Below, piece after piece: positions 5,961 to 6,607 of a stretch of 6,607 nt of DNA. The translations under genes were made by a program, and so were the position numbers. This DNA comes from Candidatus Rifleibacteriota bacterium (GTDB taxonomy: Bacteria; Riflebacteria; Ozemobacteria; Ozemobacterales; Ozemobacteraceae). The stretch lies in assembly GCA_022704885.1 (NCBI GenBank), contig JAKJFO010000225.1, positions 1-6,607 on the forward strand. The letters are read 5' to 3'. The notes under the pieces are model-generated. The model did not search any database. It had not been told where the DNA came from and saw only the letters and a list, made by a program, of their open reading frames with translations. The stretch's first letter is position 1. Every line of letters starts with the position of its first letter.

Positions 5961-6607
5961 TTATTTCCCCTTGATCAGTGACTTGTAAAGATCGACGGTT
6001 TGTGCAGCGATGGATTTCCAGCTGAAAGTTTCTTCGACGCGGCGGCGGCCGGCTTCGGCCATGCTCTTGCGTTTCTGCGGATCGGCCATCAGTTTATTGA
6101 TTTCATTGGCGAGATCACGCGCAAAAACATCGGGCTTGAGCGCTTCGAATGGCGATTCATTCATCTGTTCGAGCGAAACGAGTTTGCCGGTGACGTTATC
6201 GATGACGACTTCTGGAATGCCGCCCACAGCGCTCGCCACGACAGGTGTGCCGCAGGCCATCGCTTCGAGATTGATTATACCGAAAGGTTCATAGATCGAG
6301 GGGCAGCAGAAAACGCCGGCATGCGAATAGAGTTCGATCAGGGTTTTGCGATCGACCATTTCGCGAATCCAGTGAATATTGCTGCGATTCTGCGAAGCAG
6401 CTTTGACGCCTTCGGTCATTTCCTGCTCGATTTCAGGTGTATCTGGCGCGCCGGCGGCCAGAACGACAGGAATATCAGGGTTCAGATATTTGATCGCGTT
6501 AACCAGATGAATAATGCCTTTCTGGCGGGTTATGCGACCGACAAACAGCAGATAGGGAATCGCCGGTTCAAAACCAAAGCGCTTGAGATGCTCGGTCGAC
6601 TCGGTCT
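5961..6607 (-). CDS. glgM: GT4 glycosyltransferase, GlgA_Coryne/GlgM type (maltose-1-phosphate synthase), 5' end beyond window
   Basis: The last 214 residues of a GT-B fold enzyme; the frame is open to the right edge, so the ATG at 6419 is internal. Visible motifs are LLFVGRITRQKG (start of the nucleotide-sugar domain), AAGAPDTPE, CPSIYEPFGIINLEAMACG with the E-x7-E donor-site motif, ASAVGGIPEVV and the closing FSWKSIAAQTVDLYK. These match the actinobacterial 'glycogen synthase' group, whose studied member (Rv1212c, GlgM) joins ADP-glucose and glucose 1-phosphate into alpha-maltose 1-phosphate. Placement one base before glgE, which consumes that product, supports GlgM rather than classical GlgA. 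The enzyme is cytosolic. About half the usual length of near 400 residues is present. Acceptor specificity cannot be proved from this half. Confidence 0.87.
   Translation of the reverse strand, partial: TESTEHLKRFGFEPAIPYLLFVGRITRQKGIIHLVNAIKYLNPDIPVVLAAGAPDTPEIEQEMTEGVKAASQNRSNIHWIREMVDRKTLIELYSHAGVFCCPSIYEPFGIINLEAMACGTPVVASAVGGIPEVVIDNVTGKLVSLEQMNESPFEALKPDVFARDLANEINKLMADPQKRKSMAEAGRRRVEETFSWKSIAAQTVDLYKSLIKGK
5967..5972 (-). promoter_or_regulatory. Ribosome binding site of glgE inside the end of glgM
   Basis: AAGGGG on the minus strand, within the last codons of glgM, lies seven bases before the glgE ATG. The glgM TAA is separated from that ATG by one base. This is a tight arrangement favouring co-transcription and translational coupling, and it makes the glgE start unambiguous. 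Confidence 0.7.

Noticed and set aside
5961..6419. Independent short glycosyltransferase starting at the ATG at 6419
   Set aside because: The frame continues open to 6605 with conserved residues of the same family (LLFVGRITRQKG), so the ATG is internal to a gene cut by the window edge.

Overview
The window is bacterial, densely coded and of moderate GC (about half). It has no rRNA, tRNA, mobile element or CRISPR array, and nothing in it fixes the taxon. The GC content and style do not look like a high-GC actinomycete, although the glycogen genes on the right belong to families best known from Actinobacteria. The genes form two blocks that converge near position 3250.

Left block (+ strand). 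A cytosolic class III adenylate cyclase has a PH-like N-terminus, a SHOCT-like helical linker, a complete catalytic domain and a long proline-rich tail. After about 60 bases comes a 74-residue protein with eight cysteines. Its 3' end overlaps a fused DNA-repair gene: an O6-alkylguanine-DNA alkyltransferase (Ogt/MGMT) joined to an AlkA-type 3-methyladenine glycosylase. One polypeptide would thus handle two chemically different classes of alkylation damage.

Right block (- strand, read right to left). It begins at the window edge with the C-terminal half of a GT4 glycosyltransferase of the GlgA_Coryne/GlgM type (maltose-1-phosphate synthase). One base after its stop comes glgE, the maltosyltransferase that uses maltose 1-phosphate to extend alpha-1,4-glucan. 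Together they are the core of the GlgE pathway. The glgE frame is interrupted once, by an in-frame TAG exactly where the family has a conserved Trp (A-W-Y-E-x-F-P-R-S). Everything before and after is intact and in the same frame. A strong intrinsic terminator follows glgE, and its 3' arm contains the only plausible ribosome binding site of the next gene, a metallo-beta-lactamase-fold hydrolase. That gene runs into the 3' end of the repair fusion, with a 16-base convergent overlap.

Most worth a second look: the glgE amber codon, the Ogt-AlkA fusion with its overlapping cysteine-rich partner, the domain make-up of the cyclase, and the terminator that buries the hydrolase's ribosome binding site.
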